From Bacillus sp. T33-2 (GTDB lineage Bacteria > Bacillota > Bacilli > Bacillales > Cytobacillaceae), in the NCBI RefSeq assembly GCF_002860205.1, contig NZ_PGVB01000007.1:62001-126000 (forward strand): a stretch of DNA of 64,000 bases, read 5' to 3'. Numbering within the stretch: position 1 is the stretch's first letter; every line of letters begins with the position of its first letter. Positions 25,271 through 35,044 of the stretch are shown in pieces. Both the position numbers and the translations under genes were made by a program. The notes beneath the pieces were generated by a model. It had not been told where the DNA came from. It searched no databases and saw only the letters and a program-made list of their open reading frames with translations.

Positions 25271-25604
25271 CGACATCGAAGAATCAGAGGATTATCACCC
25301 TGGTTCTTTATTTTGTTTCAAGACGTGGTCCAGAATAGGAATTCTATTATCCCATCCATTTTATGTAGTTGATTTAACGCAATTGACATCTATGTTTGTG
25401 AATTCTTTTTTCAGAACACGAATATAAATTACGGAACTGGCGCCCATATGATCTTATACCCAATGCCAGTGTAGCCATAAGTGTACGGAAGAAGAGTTTT
25501 GCAGCCTGATTTATTGTGTTTGTCTATTTCGAAAAATCACTGGAAAGGTAATGCCCTATGTGCCCTGTTTATCAATACATTGGAAGCAAGCAGAAGTGCC
25601 AGGA

Positions 25605-26585
25605 GGTCAAAATAACCTTTCCCCTGCAACATCAAAATCTGCATCCTGGCCTTGAGTATTTTATGGTGCAATGCCGCTATCGGAAAGTCCATATTACAAA
25701 GGGAGCGGAAAGCTTAAGAATAAGATAGCTATTATCACAGGAGGAGACAGCGGAATTGGAAGAGCGGTTGCCTATGCATTTGCCAAGGTTGGCGCGGACG
25801 TGGTTATTTCATATCTTTAGGAACATCCCGACGCGATATGGACCAAAAACAGGGTCGAGCAGCTTGGACGGCGCTGTGTCCTAGTATCAGGAGACCTTGA
25901 AGATGAATCAATGTCACATCAAGTGGCAAACAGGCAATCCGCCATTTCGGAAAAATAGATATCCTTTTGAATAACCATGCTGTCCAATATGTCCAACCGA
26001 GTATTCTCGACCTAACGGCAGAACAACTGGACCGGACATTCCGGACGAATATTCATTCGTTCTTTTTCATCACAAAAGCAGCCCCCCATTTAAAGCGGGG
26101 CAGCACGATTATCAACACAACATCTGTCACCGCAAATGAAGGATACAAACATTTAATTGATTATTCCTCAACTAAAGGCGCGCTTGTGACATTTACCCGC
26201 TCCCTGTCCCAAATCACTGGTTGATAAAGGAATCCGGGTAAATGGGGTAGCGCCAGAGCCTATCTGGGCACCATTGATTCCTTCCTCCTTCTCTGCCGAA
26301 GAAGTAAGTACATTCGGCACGGATGAGCCCAATAAAGCACCAATGTGCGCAGCAAAAGAGCCATCTTTTATCAGGAATAATCGGGTAGGGAATCACAGTC
26401 TGATCGCAAAGAAACGTCGCCGTTCTTGATTATCGAACCGTATGGTGAAGCATTAGAGAAACTGGTAAACGCGCCGGCCAGCCGTTTGATATTGCCACCT
26501 GCTATGTGTAGTTGGCAACGGATGATTCCAGCTACATGGCGGGACAGGTTTTGCATCCAAATGGCGGCCCGCTGGTAAGTTCATG
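25605..26585 (+). pseudogene. Decayed SDR-family oxidoreductase (YdaD/YhdF-like)
   Basis: Pieces in several frames line up with the full-length family of general-stress short-chain dehydrogenases: [10 protein letters not shown], then [20 protein letters not shown], then GRRCVLVSGDLEDE, then the open middle piece with VQPSILDLTAEQLDRTFRTN and LIDYSSTKGALVTFTRSLSQ, then KGIRVNGVAPEPIWAPLIPS and the C-terminal SSYMAGQVLHPNGGPL. At least one in-frame TAG (25818-25820) and several shifts break the gene. It is too damaged to act. Confidence 0.85.
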
Positions 26586-26654
26586 ATGGCATGCAAAAAA
26601 TAATCCGAGGTAAGAAGCAAATTCTCTGACGCATGTATGGAGTCGCCGTTATAT

Positions 26655-26697
26655 ACAACAAAATGGCTGCTTGTTACCAAGGCAGCCATTTTGTTGT
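26655..26697 (-). terminator. Bidirectional terminator-like hairpin
   Basis: A perfect 16-bp stem, ACAACAAAATGGCTGC with GCAGCCATTTTGTTGT, downstream of the luciferase-like gene on the minus strand. Confidence 0.75.
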
Positions 26698-26782
26698 TGA
26701 GAATTGTTTTAATAAAGAGTACGTTACCGATCTACACCCATTTATTACAGGGTATATCCAACACTATGCGTCAAGATGCGAA

Positions 26783-27784
26783 TCACTTTCCATCAACTAC
26801 TTCTTTCAATATTTCATACGACCGTTTTTGCTTTTCTGGATCATAAATGTATGATACAGCCATGATTTCGTCTACATTATACGCGTGCTGGAAAGCAGTC
26901 AGTTGTTCCCTGACCGAATCCTTGCTCCCCAACAAAGTGACACTGGACATAGATTCCGCCATTTCTTTTTCCTGCGGGCTCCATAGGTCATCCAGGTTTT
27001 CAACTGGAGGCTGCAATGGCGTTTGGGAACCACGTACTACATTCAGGAAAAACTGATGGGTTGTCGTTTGCAATAATTCGGCTTCTTCATCGGTTTCTGC
27101 GGCAATCAGGTTCAGGCATATCATCATATATGGCTTGTCCAGGTACTCGGATGGCTTGAACCGTTCCCGATAAATCCTAATAGCTGCTTCCATATGCCGT
27201 GGTGCAAAGTGTGAAGCAAAAACATACGGCAAACCTAAACTTGCCGCTAAATAAGCGGAATCCGTGGAGGAGCCGAGAATGTAAATCGGAACATTCGTTC
27301 CAAGCCCTGGATAGGCTTTCACATAGCTTTGCTTGTCTTCAGGCCCAAAATAAGTGAGCAAAGCATTGACATCCTCAGGGAACGTATAGACAGAGTCCTT
27401 TTGGGAGCGCCTTAATGCGTTTGCAGTCAGCATATCTGTGCCAGGTGCCCGGCCGAGCCCAAGTTCAACCCGGTTCGGATAAATCGTAGCCATCGTCCCA
27501 AACTGTTCGGCCACCACCAAAGGAGAATGGTTCGGAAGCATAATCCCTCCAGAGCCGACAAGGATGCTATCTGTATGCTCCAATGTATGTTTAATCAAAA
27601 TGGAAGTAGCTGAGCTCACAAGAGTAGATGTATTATGATGCTCGGCGATCCAATAACGTTTATAGCCCATTTTTTCCGTAGCCTGCGCCAGGTCCACCAT
27701 CGCATCGATAGCTTGTTTAGAATTCTCTCCCTCGCGTCTCGGTGCGAGGTTTAAGACAGATACAGGTATATTTATATTTGCCAT
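26783..27784 (-). CDS. LLM-class flavin-dependent oxidoreductase
   Basis: A 333-residue luciferase-like monooxygenase of the group annotated MsnO8/YceB-like. Landmarks: IPVSVLNLAPRREGENSKQ at the N-terminus, YKRYWIAEHHNTSTLVSSA, GSGGIMLPNHSPLVVAEQFG, RVELGLGRAPGTD and VPIYILGSSTDSAYLAA. FMN-dependent, with a separate reductase expected. ATG 27784 has AGAAAGGAC upstream. It is monocistronic. Substrate unknown. Confidence 0.9.
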   Translation of the reverse strand: MANINIPVSVLNLAPRREGENSKQAIDAMVDLAQATEKMGYKRYWIAEHHNTSTLVSSATSILIKHTLEHTDSILVGSGGIMLPNHSPLVVAEQFGTMATIYPNRVELGLGRAPGTDMLTANALRRSQKDSVYTFPEDVNALLTYFGPEDKQSYVKAYPGLGTNVPIYILGSSTDSAYLAASLGLPYVFASHFAPRHMEAAIRIYRERFKPSEYLDKPYMMICLNLIAAETDEEAELLQTTTHQFFLNVVRGSQTPLQPPVENLDDLWSPQEKEMAESMSSVTLLGSKDSVREQLTAFQHAYNVDEIMAVSYIYDPEKQKRSYEILKEVVDGK

Positions 27785-28199
27785 CTTATATTTGTCCTTT
27801 CTTGATGAAGATTCATTACTATATTAACAATTGCTTACATTTAAACAAACTTAAATGCTTACGTTGAAGGCAAAACTAAACCGCACGTACATATCCATCG
27901 ATTTATTTGTAGCCCAGCTTAGCTGATTTCTTTATTATGCGGCTACACTGCTGGTCTATTCTACATAGTCAAGTTCCCTTCAAATGAAAGCTGTATTGAT
28001 TGCGCGTTATTTTCAATATCAACCACCTGGATTATTCACTGGGGACAGGTCTGATGAGGAAATTACTATATATGTTACACTTAAATTCTTCACACATAGA
28101 TGTGCGCCTGCATTTGGAGGTTTTATAAGGCTCTACAGAATTGGGTGTAGGCTTAATAGTGGATTTGGAGGAATGAGCAGCCGAAGAGGTAGCTTCATA

Positions 28200-28440
28200 A
28201 AGGCGATGATGGACAAAATCGAGTCATCTGGCCGGGTAAATGTCCATCATAAGAGCAGTGATGGACAAAATCGAGTCGGCTGGCCGGGGAACTGTCCATC
28301 ATAAGAGCAGTGATGGACAAAATCGAGTCGGCTGGCCGGGTAAGTGTCCATTATAAAAAAATGATGGACAAGATCATTTCTACTGGCCAAAGTAGTGTCG
28401 ATCATAAGAGCAGTGATTGACAAAATCGATTGGCTGGTAA
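28200..28440. repeat. Second 52-bp tandem array, four to five units
   Basis: GGACAAAATCGAG or variants start at 28211, 28263, 28315, about 28366 and about 28418, a period of 52. Each unit carries the inverted pair GATGGACA / TGTCCATC around a GTCGGCTGGCCGGG core. The first three units are almost identical and the last two decayed. It lies between a luciferase-like gene and an acyl-CoA synthetase gene. The rest of 27785-28669 contains no supported gene. Confidence 0.92.
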
Positions 28441-28669
28441 AGGAAAGTTAGTTAATTGGCATATTGATCGAATTTAGTAATTAGAATAATTCCCCTAAAT
28501 TCCGTAGCTGATAAGTTTAAACTATATAGTTAAATGAATTTAAAAGGCCCACCCACAAAGGGTGAACCCATTACATTTCGCAAATATTTATTTTCGTACT
28601 CATAACTGACCTCGAAGCAAATATAGTTTTACGATTGATTATCAAAAAAATTTTTTTCTGGATCCTAAA

Positions 28670-30214
28670 CTATCTTCTTAACTCTTCCTTCCTCAACATT
28701 CTTCGGACAACTTTTCCGACTGCACTCTTTGGCAAGCTGTCTATAAACTCTACATATTTTGGCTTTTTATAGGATGCCAACTGCTCTTTGCAATGGTCGA
28801 TGATTTCCTGTTCGCTCACTTGATATCCTTCTTTTAACACAACGAAAGCTTTTACGCTTTCTACCCACTTTTCATCTGCAACTCCTACAATGGCTGCTTC
28901 CAACACTGCGGGATGTTTATATAAAACTTCCTCCACTTCACGAGGGTAAATATTAAAACCGCCACTTATGATCATGTCTGATTTCCTTTCAACAAGGTAA
29001 ACATAGCCCTCTTGATCTATGTAGCCCATGTCCCGGGTAAAGATCCACTTTCCTTTTATCGTCTCTTCAGTCAAAGCTTCTTCCTTCCAATAGCCTGACA
29101 TGGCCTGGCTGGAGGCTACGCAAATTTCGCCAATTTCTCCATCCGGCAGCTCATCTCCCTGTTCATTCACAATTTTTACTTCTGTGGTGATGATAGGTCG
29201 ACCACAGGACAAGAGCCTGTCATAATAATCCGGATTTTTCAGTGCAAGGATGTGATCCTCTACTGGCAAAATGGTTAATATAAGTGGAGCTTCCGTCTGC
29301 CCGTAATATTGAATGAACTTCGGCCCCCAAAGTTCGAGTCCCCTTTTCAATGCTTCCCTGGGCATCGGGGAAGCACCATAAATGAGACTTCGAACAGAAT
29401 CAAATGAGTATTTTTCAACGTCTGGATGTGATAAAAGCATGACGATCATGGTAGGAACCAAGTTAAGTGTGGTAGGTTTAATTTCTTCGATGGCTTGCAG
29501 GAATTCCTGGGGATGGAAGGTTGGCAGGATTGCATTTGCTGCTCCTCTGATCCAATGGGGCAGGACAAGGATGCCGGATGCATGTGTCAATGGAGCAGCG
29601 TGCATCATGATGTCTCCTCTTTCAATGGTGAGTGTTGCCAAAATATTCGCAGCCATGGCTGCCCATGACCCTTGTGTATGAATGGCGGCTTTTAGCCTCC
29701 CTGTTGTACCTGAGGTGTACTGCAGTGTGGCGTAATCTTCTTCTGATAAAGGAATGACCGGGTCTTCGTCTGTAACCGTTTTCGTTTCTTTATAAATGGG
29801 AATTATCCAGTCATAGTTCGGGTCACCATCTACTTGGCAAAATAACGAGACACCCGACAGTCTTTCTCTTAAGCTGGCAACCCGGCCGGAAAACTCCTCA
29901 GTGAATAAAATCGCTTTGGAATCCGTTTCTGTTATCATATGAAATTGTTCTTCTTCCGAAAGTCTCGTATTCAAGGGCACACGGACCAGACCTGATTTTA
30001 ACATGGCAAAATCGATTTCGACGCTATGAATTGAGTTAGCCAACAAAAATGATATACGGTCACCCTTTTCCAAACCCAATTTAAAAAGTGCATTTGCCAG
30101 CCGATTGGAATTCCTATGCACTTCGTTAAAAGTAAGTTTCTGATCTTTATAGATAACCGCAGTTTCATTCGAAAAATACTTAGCCCCTCTTTTAATCAGC
30201 TCAGCAGCAATCAT
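28670..30214 (-). CDS. AMP-dependent acyl-CoA synthetase/ligase
   Basis: A 514-residue ANL-superfamily enzyme that activates a carboxylic acid with ATP and CoA. The P-loop-like motif is LQYTSGTTGRLKAAIHTQGS, A5 is FIQYYGQTEAPL, A7/A8 are FTRDMGYIDQEGYVYLVERK, and the C-terminal lysine motif is LPKSAVGKVVRRML. Closest in feel to medium- or long-chain FadD/benzoate-type ligases. It starts 6 bp downstream of the enoyl-CoA hydratase stop, hence an operon. The acid substrate cannot be read; the context suggests beta-oxidation of a branched or aromatic acid. Confidence 0.9.
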   Translation of the reverse strand: MIAAELIKRGAKYFSNETAVIYKDQKLTFNEVHRNSNRLANALFKLGLEKGDRISFLLANSIHSVEIDFAMLKSGLVRVPLNTRLSEEEQFHMITETDSKAILFTEEFSGRVASLRERLSGVSLFCQVDGDPNYDWIIPIYKETKTVTDEDPVIPLSEEDYATLQYTSGTTGRLKAAIHTQGSWAAMAANILATLTIERGDIMMHAAPLTHASGILVLPHWIRGAANAILPTFHPQEFLQAIEEIKPTTLNLVPTMIVMLLSHPDVEKYSFDSVRSLIYGASPMPREALKRGLELWGPKFIQYYGQTEAPLILTILPVEDHILALKNPDYYDRLLSCGRPIITTEVKIVNEQGDELPDGEIGEICVASSQAMSGYWKEEALTEETIKGKWIFTRDMGYIDQEGYVYLVERKSDMIISGGFNIYPREVEEVLYKHPAVLEAAIVGVADEKWVESVKAFVVLKEGYQVSEQEIIDHCKEQLASYKKPKYVEFIDSLPKSAVGKVVRRMLRKEELRR

Positions 30215-30220
30215 CCCTTT

Positions 30221-30991
30221 TTACCCCTTTCGATTCAAAAAATTGTTTAAGCCTTGCCATGTTTCCTCGCTCCTTGTATGTGGCATTCCCAGCTGGCACT
30301 CAACACGCAGAGCTTCTTCCAGCGGTAGTCCCCAGCCCCGCACAGCTGCCTGTTTATCCGACCGCAAAGAGCCCTGAGGATAGGACGCCATTTGGAAAGC
30401 CAGTTCCTTTGCGCGTGCCAGGAGGTTTTCTGGCTCCACAATCTCCGTCACCAATCCCCAATCCAGCGCTGTTTGAGCATCAATCCTTCTGCCTGTTAGG
30501 ACGAGGTCCATTCCCCTGCCCCAGCCAACGATTCTTGGAATGCGCTGCGTACCTCCGTCTACCAGAGGTACATTCCATCTTCTTTCAAGGCAGCCGAACT
30601 CCGCATCAACAGCAGCAATACGTATGTCACACCAGGCAGCCATTTCAAGCCCTCCGGCAAAACAGTACCCATTCACAGCAGCAATTGTAGGTTTAAAAAT
30701 ATCCGTCATTCTCGTGAATCCTAAATAACCTTTTCCGTCATATGCAAAATCCGCATCATATTGATTTTTTGGGCCCAATGAGTCAATCGCCTTCAGATCG
30801 GCGCCTGAACTGAACGAAGAGCCATTCCCAGTCAAAATGGCAACCTTCGCCTCATCGTCATCACGAAAATCAACCCATACATCATAAAGCAATTGAGCCG
30901 TTTCACCATCAATGCAGTTATGCTTATCCGGCCTGTTGATCATGATCACTGTTACTCCATCCTGACGTTCCACCAATACCTTTTTATTCAT
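30221..30991 (-). CDS. Enoyl-CoA hydratase/isomerase (crotonase)
   Basis: A 256-residue crotonase. The oxyanion-hole segments are NGSSFSSGADLKAID and AAVNGYCFAGGLEMAAWCDI; the second glutamate region is FGCLERRWNVPLVDGGTQRI. ATG 30991 follows AAAAGGAGCACAACC. Upstream in the same frame is a coiled-coil tail belonging to the decayed MerR gene, with no stop between, so an in-frame extension exists but is not the true start. It pairs with the acyl-CoA synthetase downstream. Confidence 0.92.
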   Translation of the reverse strand: MNKKVLVERQDGVTVIMINRPDKHNCIDGETAQLLYDVWVDFRDDDEAKVAILTGNGSSFSSGADLKAIDSLGPKNQYDADFAYDGKGYLGFTRMTDIFKPTIAAVNGYCFAGGLEMAAWCDIRIAAVDAEFGCLERRWNVPLVDGGTQRIPRIVGWGRGMDLVLTGRRIDAQTALDWGLVTEIVEPENLLARAKELAFQMASYPQGSLRSDKQAAVRGWGLPLEEALRVECQLGMPHTRSEETWQGLNNFLNRKG

Positions 30992-30999
30992 GGTTGTGC

Positions 31000-31390
31000 T
31001 CCTTTTGAGTAAAAACTGATATTTTTTCTCTGCTTCCTCAATCGCTTCCAGCAAATTATCCTCCAATAGCTGAAGCTCCTTCTGCCGCTCCCTCACCGCC
31101 TTTAAATGTTCATAGGCAGAGTTTAATCCCTTCTTCGCATTGCCTCACTTCTGTCGGGTCAATGTCATATTGATTAATCAGTTTGGAGGCATCCTGCAAT
31201 GAGAATCCCAGATGCTTTCCCCTGATAATGATTTTAATTTGGCCCTGTCCCTAATTGAATAAATACGGTGATTCCCGGCACTCCGCCTGGGATGGATCAA
31301 CCCTAATTCCTCATAATAACGAATGGTTCTCTGGCTTATTCGTAAACCGGTTCTGCATACGATTTCCATATTAAAAACTTTGATGGCTTC
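31000..31390 (-). pseudogene. MerR-family regulator, broken, N-terminus replaced
   Basis: RISQRTIRYYEELGLIHPRR and HRIYSIRDRAKL are the MerR recognition helix and wing. A one-base deletion in an A run near 31232 shifts the frame; the next piece, GKHLGFSLQDASKLINQYDI, lies in a second frame, and a further shift restores the coiled coil AYEHLKAVRERQKELQLLED. The usual first residues are missing: the frame upstream is a 145-bp copy of part of the hydrolase gene at 32118-32985. In other bacteria such MerR regulators control branched-chain acyl-CoA genes, which fits the crotonase and ligase genes downstream. Confidence 0.8.
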
Positions 31391-31492
31391 CTGGAATTCT
31401 TCTGAATCAGTGGTGCCATTTTCTTCACAGCGTTTAATCGAGTCCTGAACGTCAATTGACAGCTTTTTAATATTCCTTGTTGGTCCTGTCCC
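31348..31492 (-). repeat. Partial duplicate of the alpha/beta-hydrolase gene
   Basis: About 145 bp here matches 32441-32587 at roughly 90 percent, from CGGTTCTGCATACGA to TTGGTCCTGT on the plus strand. Both encode VQD(S/T)IKRCEENGTTDSEE. The copies are in direct orientation, about 950 bp apart. Confidence 0.9.
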
Positions 31493-31697
31493 TATAAATA
31501 TCTTAAATTTTCTCATTGAAGACCTAGTTTAATAATAAGTCGGTAACCTAATCTTACGGAAAAAGCTACCCCCTACAATAGAGATAGCTTCACTACAAGT
31601 CGTCAATTTTGTCCCGTTGTCTCTAACATTTTGAGTGCAGCGTTGTCGAATTTTCTATAGATACCGCAGTCCTGCGAAAAAACAGAAAACAGCCATT

Positions 31698-31886
31698 TTA
31701 ATATGATGCTACATTCCTTAATTCCTTCTGCTTCATTTCACTTAGTTTCTCAATTGAATATGATACCTCATCACTTAAAATAGAGAGTATATTCCTGAAT
31801 TTTCGAAGCTCCTCACTATTTAATTCACCGTCGGCATACCTTTCCATAAGCGATTTCAATTCGTTAAATAGTTGCTGGTTAGTCAC
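31698..31886 (-). CDS. Small helical/coiled-coil protein (62 aa)
   Basis: The frame begins (GTG) TNQQLFNELKSLMERYADGE and ends EKLSEMKQKELRNVASY, with heptad-like leucines and many charged residues, so it is probably an alpha-helical hairpin. GTG 31886 is chosen: AAAGG is 9 nt upstream, while ATG 31895 sits right against it. It lies between the two copies of the hydrolase duplication. Function unknown. Confidence 0.5.
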   Translation of the reverse strand: MTNQQLFNELKSLMERYADGELNSEELRKFRNILSILSDEVSYSIEKLSEMKQKELRNVASY

Positions 31887-32117
31887 ATAACTCATCCTTT
31901 CAAATGATATCAGCCTCTTGTTTATCTATAATACCAAGGCTTTTTTAAAAGGGTTGTCGAATCATGAAACATACGAATAATTTTGCAAAATGTAATCGAA
32001 CCCCCGAATGTATCTCCGGGTCATCTCCAAAGAAACAGCAAGCTCGACATTCGCAGCAGCGCACACCGGAAGCGAACCAGACAGTCCCGCTATTCTTCCT
32101 GTTCGCCTTTATTGTCC

Positions 32118-32985
32118 TCAATTGTATGACAATAACCAATCTCTCATTACCTTTAAATAGGCTTCAGGTTCTTCCAAATATGGCAGGTGGGCACTATTCT
32201 CGAACACATGGAATTTCGAACCTGGTGTTAGTCTGCAGTAATACGCTGTTGTCTCGGGAGTTGCCTCATCAAAACGGCCGCATGTATAAAGAGTCGGACA
32301 CGTAATTTCCTTTAACCGGTCCGTACAATCAAAGGTTTTCAGGTTTCCCTTCACGGTGAATTCAGAGGGACCCCACATGATTACATATACCTCTCTACTA
32401 CGATATGGAGATCCTGCTTTTAACCAATTAGAATCGAGTTCGGTTCTGCATACGAATTCCTTATTGAACACTTTGATGGCTTCCTGGAATTCTTCTGAAT
32501 CAGTGGTGCCGTTTTCTTCACAGCGTTTAATCGTGTCCTGAACGTCAATTGGAAGCTTTTCAATATTCCTTTTTTGGTCCTGTTCCCACAAAGGCGCACT
32601 CAGGCATGGACTTGAAAAAATAACGCTTTTCACTCCCAATGGTTTCGTCAGGCAATATGCGGCGGCACAGTGTGGTTCCCCATGAATGACCCAGAATATG
32701 AACTTCATCCAGTTCTAAAGCATGCCTCACTTGAGCAAGCTCCTCGACGAACCGGTCGATTCTCCATAAAGAAGTATCCTCAGGCCTGTCCGACTTTCCG
32801 CAGCCGAGCTGATCATATAGGACGACAGGCCGGTCCACACTCAGCGCTTTGAGGCCCTTGAGCATATAGGACGAGGAGCCAGGACCCCCATGAAGAATAA
32901 TTAAAGGCGTACCGCCAGCATTTTTATTGAAAATTTCGTACCAGACTTTTCCCCCGGTCACCTCTATGTAGCCTTCCTCGTTCAT
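32118..32985 (-). pseudogene. Proline-iminopeptidase-like alpha/beta hydrolase with a frameshift
   Basis: The 5' frame has the oxyanion motif [35 protein letters not shown] and the nucleophile elbow [11 protein letters not shown]. At about 32670 one extra base (ACACTG-T-GCCGCC) shifts the frame; the rest continues in another frame as [20 protein letters not shown] through CPTLYTCGRFDEATPET (acid) and HVFENSAHLPYLEEPEAY (histidine). Without the extra base it would be a normal protein of about 288 residues, so this is either a recent pseudogene or a base-call error. Its middle is duplicated at 31348-31492. Confidence 0.85.
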
Positions 32986-33018
32986 TTTGTTCCCCCCTGG
33001 ATTTGCTGTACAAAAATA

Positions 33019-34557
33019 CTATTCACCCTTCAAAAGCGGGATATCCACTTCTACCTCCAAACGCTTCAGGATTTTCTCAAGTGTTTCGAGCCCGGATTTT
33101 GGATTGATTTTCGTTTCAAGGTAGTAGATTTCCCCGGTTAATTTAGATTCATAGGTATGCAATGAAACAAAAGGCCTGTTATCCCGGTGAACTGGTTCCA
33201 GTGCGAGTGCAAATCTTTTTCCTGAATCCGTTGAGCCAAGAACGATCCCCTCTTTCACCAGCTCATGCAGCGGCAAATTATGATCTTCAATCCATCTCAA
33301 TGCCTCTTTCCAGATGGAAGGTACACTTTCCCCACGAATCTCGTCCTTGATGTTATCTAGTGTGACGTTAACATATAATGATTCCCACTTTTTATAACTC
33401 TTTTTGTGTTCCTCGTTTAAAGATTCCACGGCACTTTCATCAGTCTTCTCTTTTGATTTCGCCTTTAATTGTTCGAACAGCTTTTCAACTGTCATGACAC
33501 CGACATTTTCATATTTCGCCAGGATGACTAGCTCTTTCGGAAGCTGTCCGACCGTTACGATCTGATCTTCGTTTAATTGCTTTAACAAGCCTGGTATCCC
33601 AGTGAATTTTTCAGAAATCAGAGGAAGTTTCGACAGTTCTTCGGTTACAACAATATGATCCGCTTTATAAAAGAAGAACAGCTCACCCTGCCGTTTTAAT
33701 GTCAGGTTTCTTCGCGCTTTTTCCTCAGCGATGAAATTCTTCAGTTCTTCAAAAAAGAGCTCATCGTTTTTTTCGCTGTATCGCTTCACATGCTTATGAA
33801 GGCCCTCCAGGTTGTTAGGGAGCTCGCTCATGATCCGTGCTTCCTGTTCGGCGCCAAGTCTGATAAGGAACGTTTCTGATTTCTCAAAGCGCTGTGGCAG
33901 CAGAAAAGCATCCCTTAGAAAATATGGAACTTCTAGAGTTCGGCCCTTGTAAGTCAGTGTACGAATCGTCGTAAAACCAGGAATTTCCTGGACCTCTTTT
34001 GTGATTTCGGCAGTAGCCGCAACTTCCTGGGTTCTAGAACCAGCTGCAGATTTTTGCCCCGGATTCCGCAGTAACTCCTCAAGTCCTTTAAGCCTTACTT
34101 CAAGCTCTGTCATATCAAATACTTTTTCGACCTGCGGTGAAGGATCCTGATATTCCGGCACATCAGCATCTACCGGTCCGTAAACCTCAACATACCATCT
34201 AACAATGCTGTACAATGCTTCCCAGGACAATAGTGCCTCCGAAAACCTGAACATCCTCGTATCGTGTGCAGCCTGATTCCCCAATCGTCTCACAAGGTGC
34301 AGAGCATCGCGAATCTCGGGAATCAAATAACCATTGTCGTTCAGCAAATCGAGCCGTTCCTTTAAGCTCATCCGAGGATCTTCCGTAATGTTCTCTGAAT
34401 TCATTACCTGCTGCAGAATATTTTCAACAAAAACCCTTGCGTGGGTAAGCATCGTCCTCGGGCTGGTAAAAATGCTATTTTCCAATTCCTTTGCAACTAA
34501 TGCGAGTTCTTTCGTAATCGGTTCTAAAAATTGATAGAAATATGTATTTTTGTCCAT
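33019..34557 (-). CDS. DUF4145-type protein with an HhH/alpha-CTD-like C-terminal module
   Basis: A 512-residue cytosolic protein. Residues 1 to about 130 resemble the DUF4145 domain seen at the N-terminus of type I restriction and defence proteins (LVAKELENSIFTSPRTMLTH, LVRRLGNQAAHD). The middle is charged and helical. Around residue 310 onward, LLKQLNEDQIVTVGQLPKEL and YENVGVMTVEKLFEQLK resemble a helix-hairpin-helix module of the RNA-polymerase alpha-CTD kind. The C-terminal third is beta-rich (GKRFALALEPVHRDNRPFVS). CCGGGGGAATTACA precedes ATG 34557. The gene stands alone. No function assigned; nucleic-acid binding is plausible. Confidence 0.6.
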   Translation of the reverse strand: MDKNTYFYQFLEPITKELALVAKELENSIFTSPRTMLTHARVFVENILQQVMNSENITEDPRMSLKERLDLLNDNGYLIPEIRDALHLVRRLGNQAAHDTRMFRFSEALLSWEALYSIVRWYVEVYGPVDADVPEYQDPSPQVEKVFDMTELEVRLKGLEELLRNPGQKSAAGSRTQEVAATAEITKEVQEIPGFTTIRTLTYKGRTLEVPYFLRDAFLLPQRFEKSETFLIRLGAEQEARIMSELPNNLEGLHKHVKRYSEKNDELFFEELKNFIAEEKARRNLTLKRQGELFFFYKADHIVVTEELSKLPLISEKFTGIPGLLKQLNEDQIVTVGQLPKELVILAKYENVGVMTVEKLFEQLKAKSKEKTDESAVESLNEEHKKSYKKWESLYVNVTLDNIKDEIRGESVPSIWKEALRWIEDHNLPLHELVKEGIVLGSTDSGKRFALALEPVHRDNRPFVSLHTYESKLTGEIYYLETKINPKSGLETLEKILKRLEVEVDIPLLKGE

Positions 34558-35044
34558 TGTAATTCCCCCGGTTGTAGTCTCGTTTTAATATTACCATAGC
34601 GATCGCATGAAAAAGGGTCGAAAATTGGTATAACTGTACCCTGGCTCTCTTAAATTGGTAGAAAAATTTTACTTAGAAAAATTGATACAGATTGTGGTCT
34701 TACTTATGGATTGCTCTGATGCTGTTTAACAATATGGTGGTTAAACCGCAGTTTCGCAAAAGTTATGTGATGCTGGGAGAACGGCATTTGGCGAAGATAC
34801 TGTCCTCTTTAAATCCTTGAGTATTTCCTCTTATGATTTATACATCCCGAAAGAAAACCGGCAAACTACTCAGGTTGGTTATATATAAATACAGAAAAAG
34901 ATTCGACAACACATGAAGGTTCACCCGGACAGCATTGTGAACAAAAAGAAAAGCGCCTACCCTTTTTGGATAAACGCTTAAGCTATATATTCAACAAAAG
35001 AAGGAGGCCTGTGCATTTTCAAGAAAGGTCTTTTGAAAAGCAAA
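34558..35044. other. Gene-free stretch
   Basis: No frame with a ribosome binding site and no strong terminator or repeat were seen between the DUF4145 gene and the low-complexity gene. Confidence 0.6.

Noticed and set aside
25605-26585. Stop codons in the SDR gene as possible recoding sites
   Set aside because: The stops include TAG and the homologous pieces lie in several frames, so this is plain decay.
27984-28304. 106-residue open frame through the second repeat array
   Set aside because: It is mostly repeat sequence and has no ribosome binding site or family resemblance.
31178-31516. 112-residue frame as a functional novel MerR-type regulator
   Set aside because: Its first part is a copied hydrolase fragment, and the wing and effector part are out of frame.
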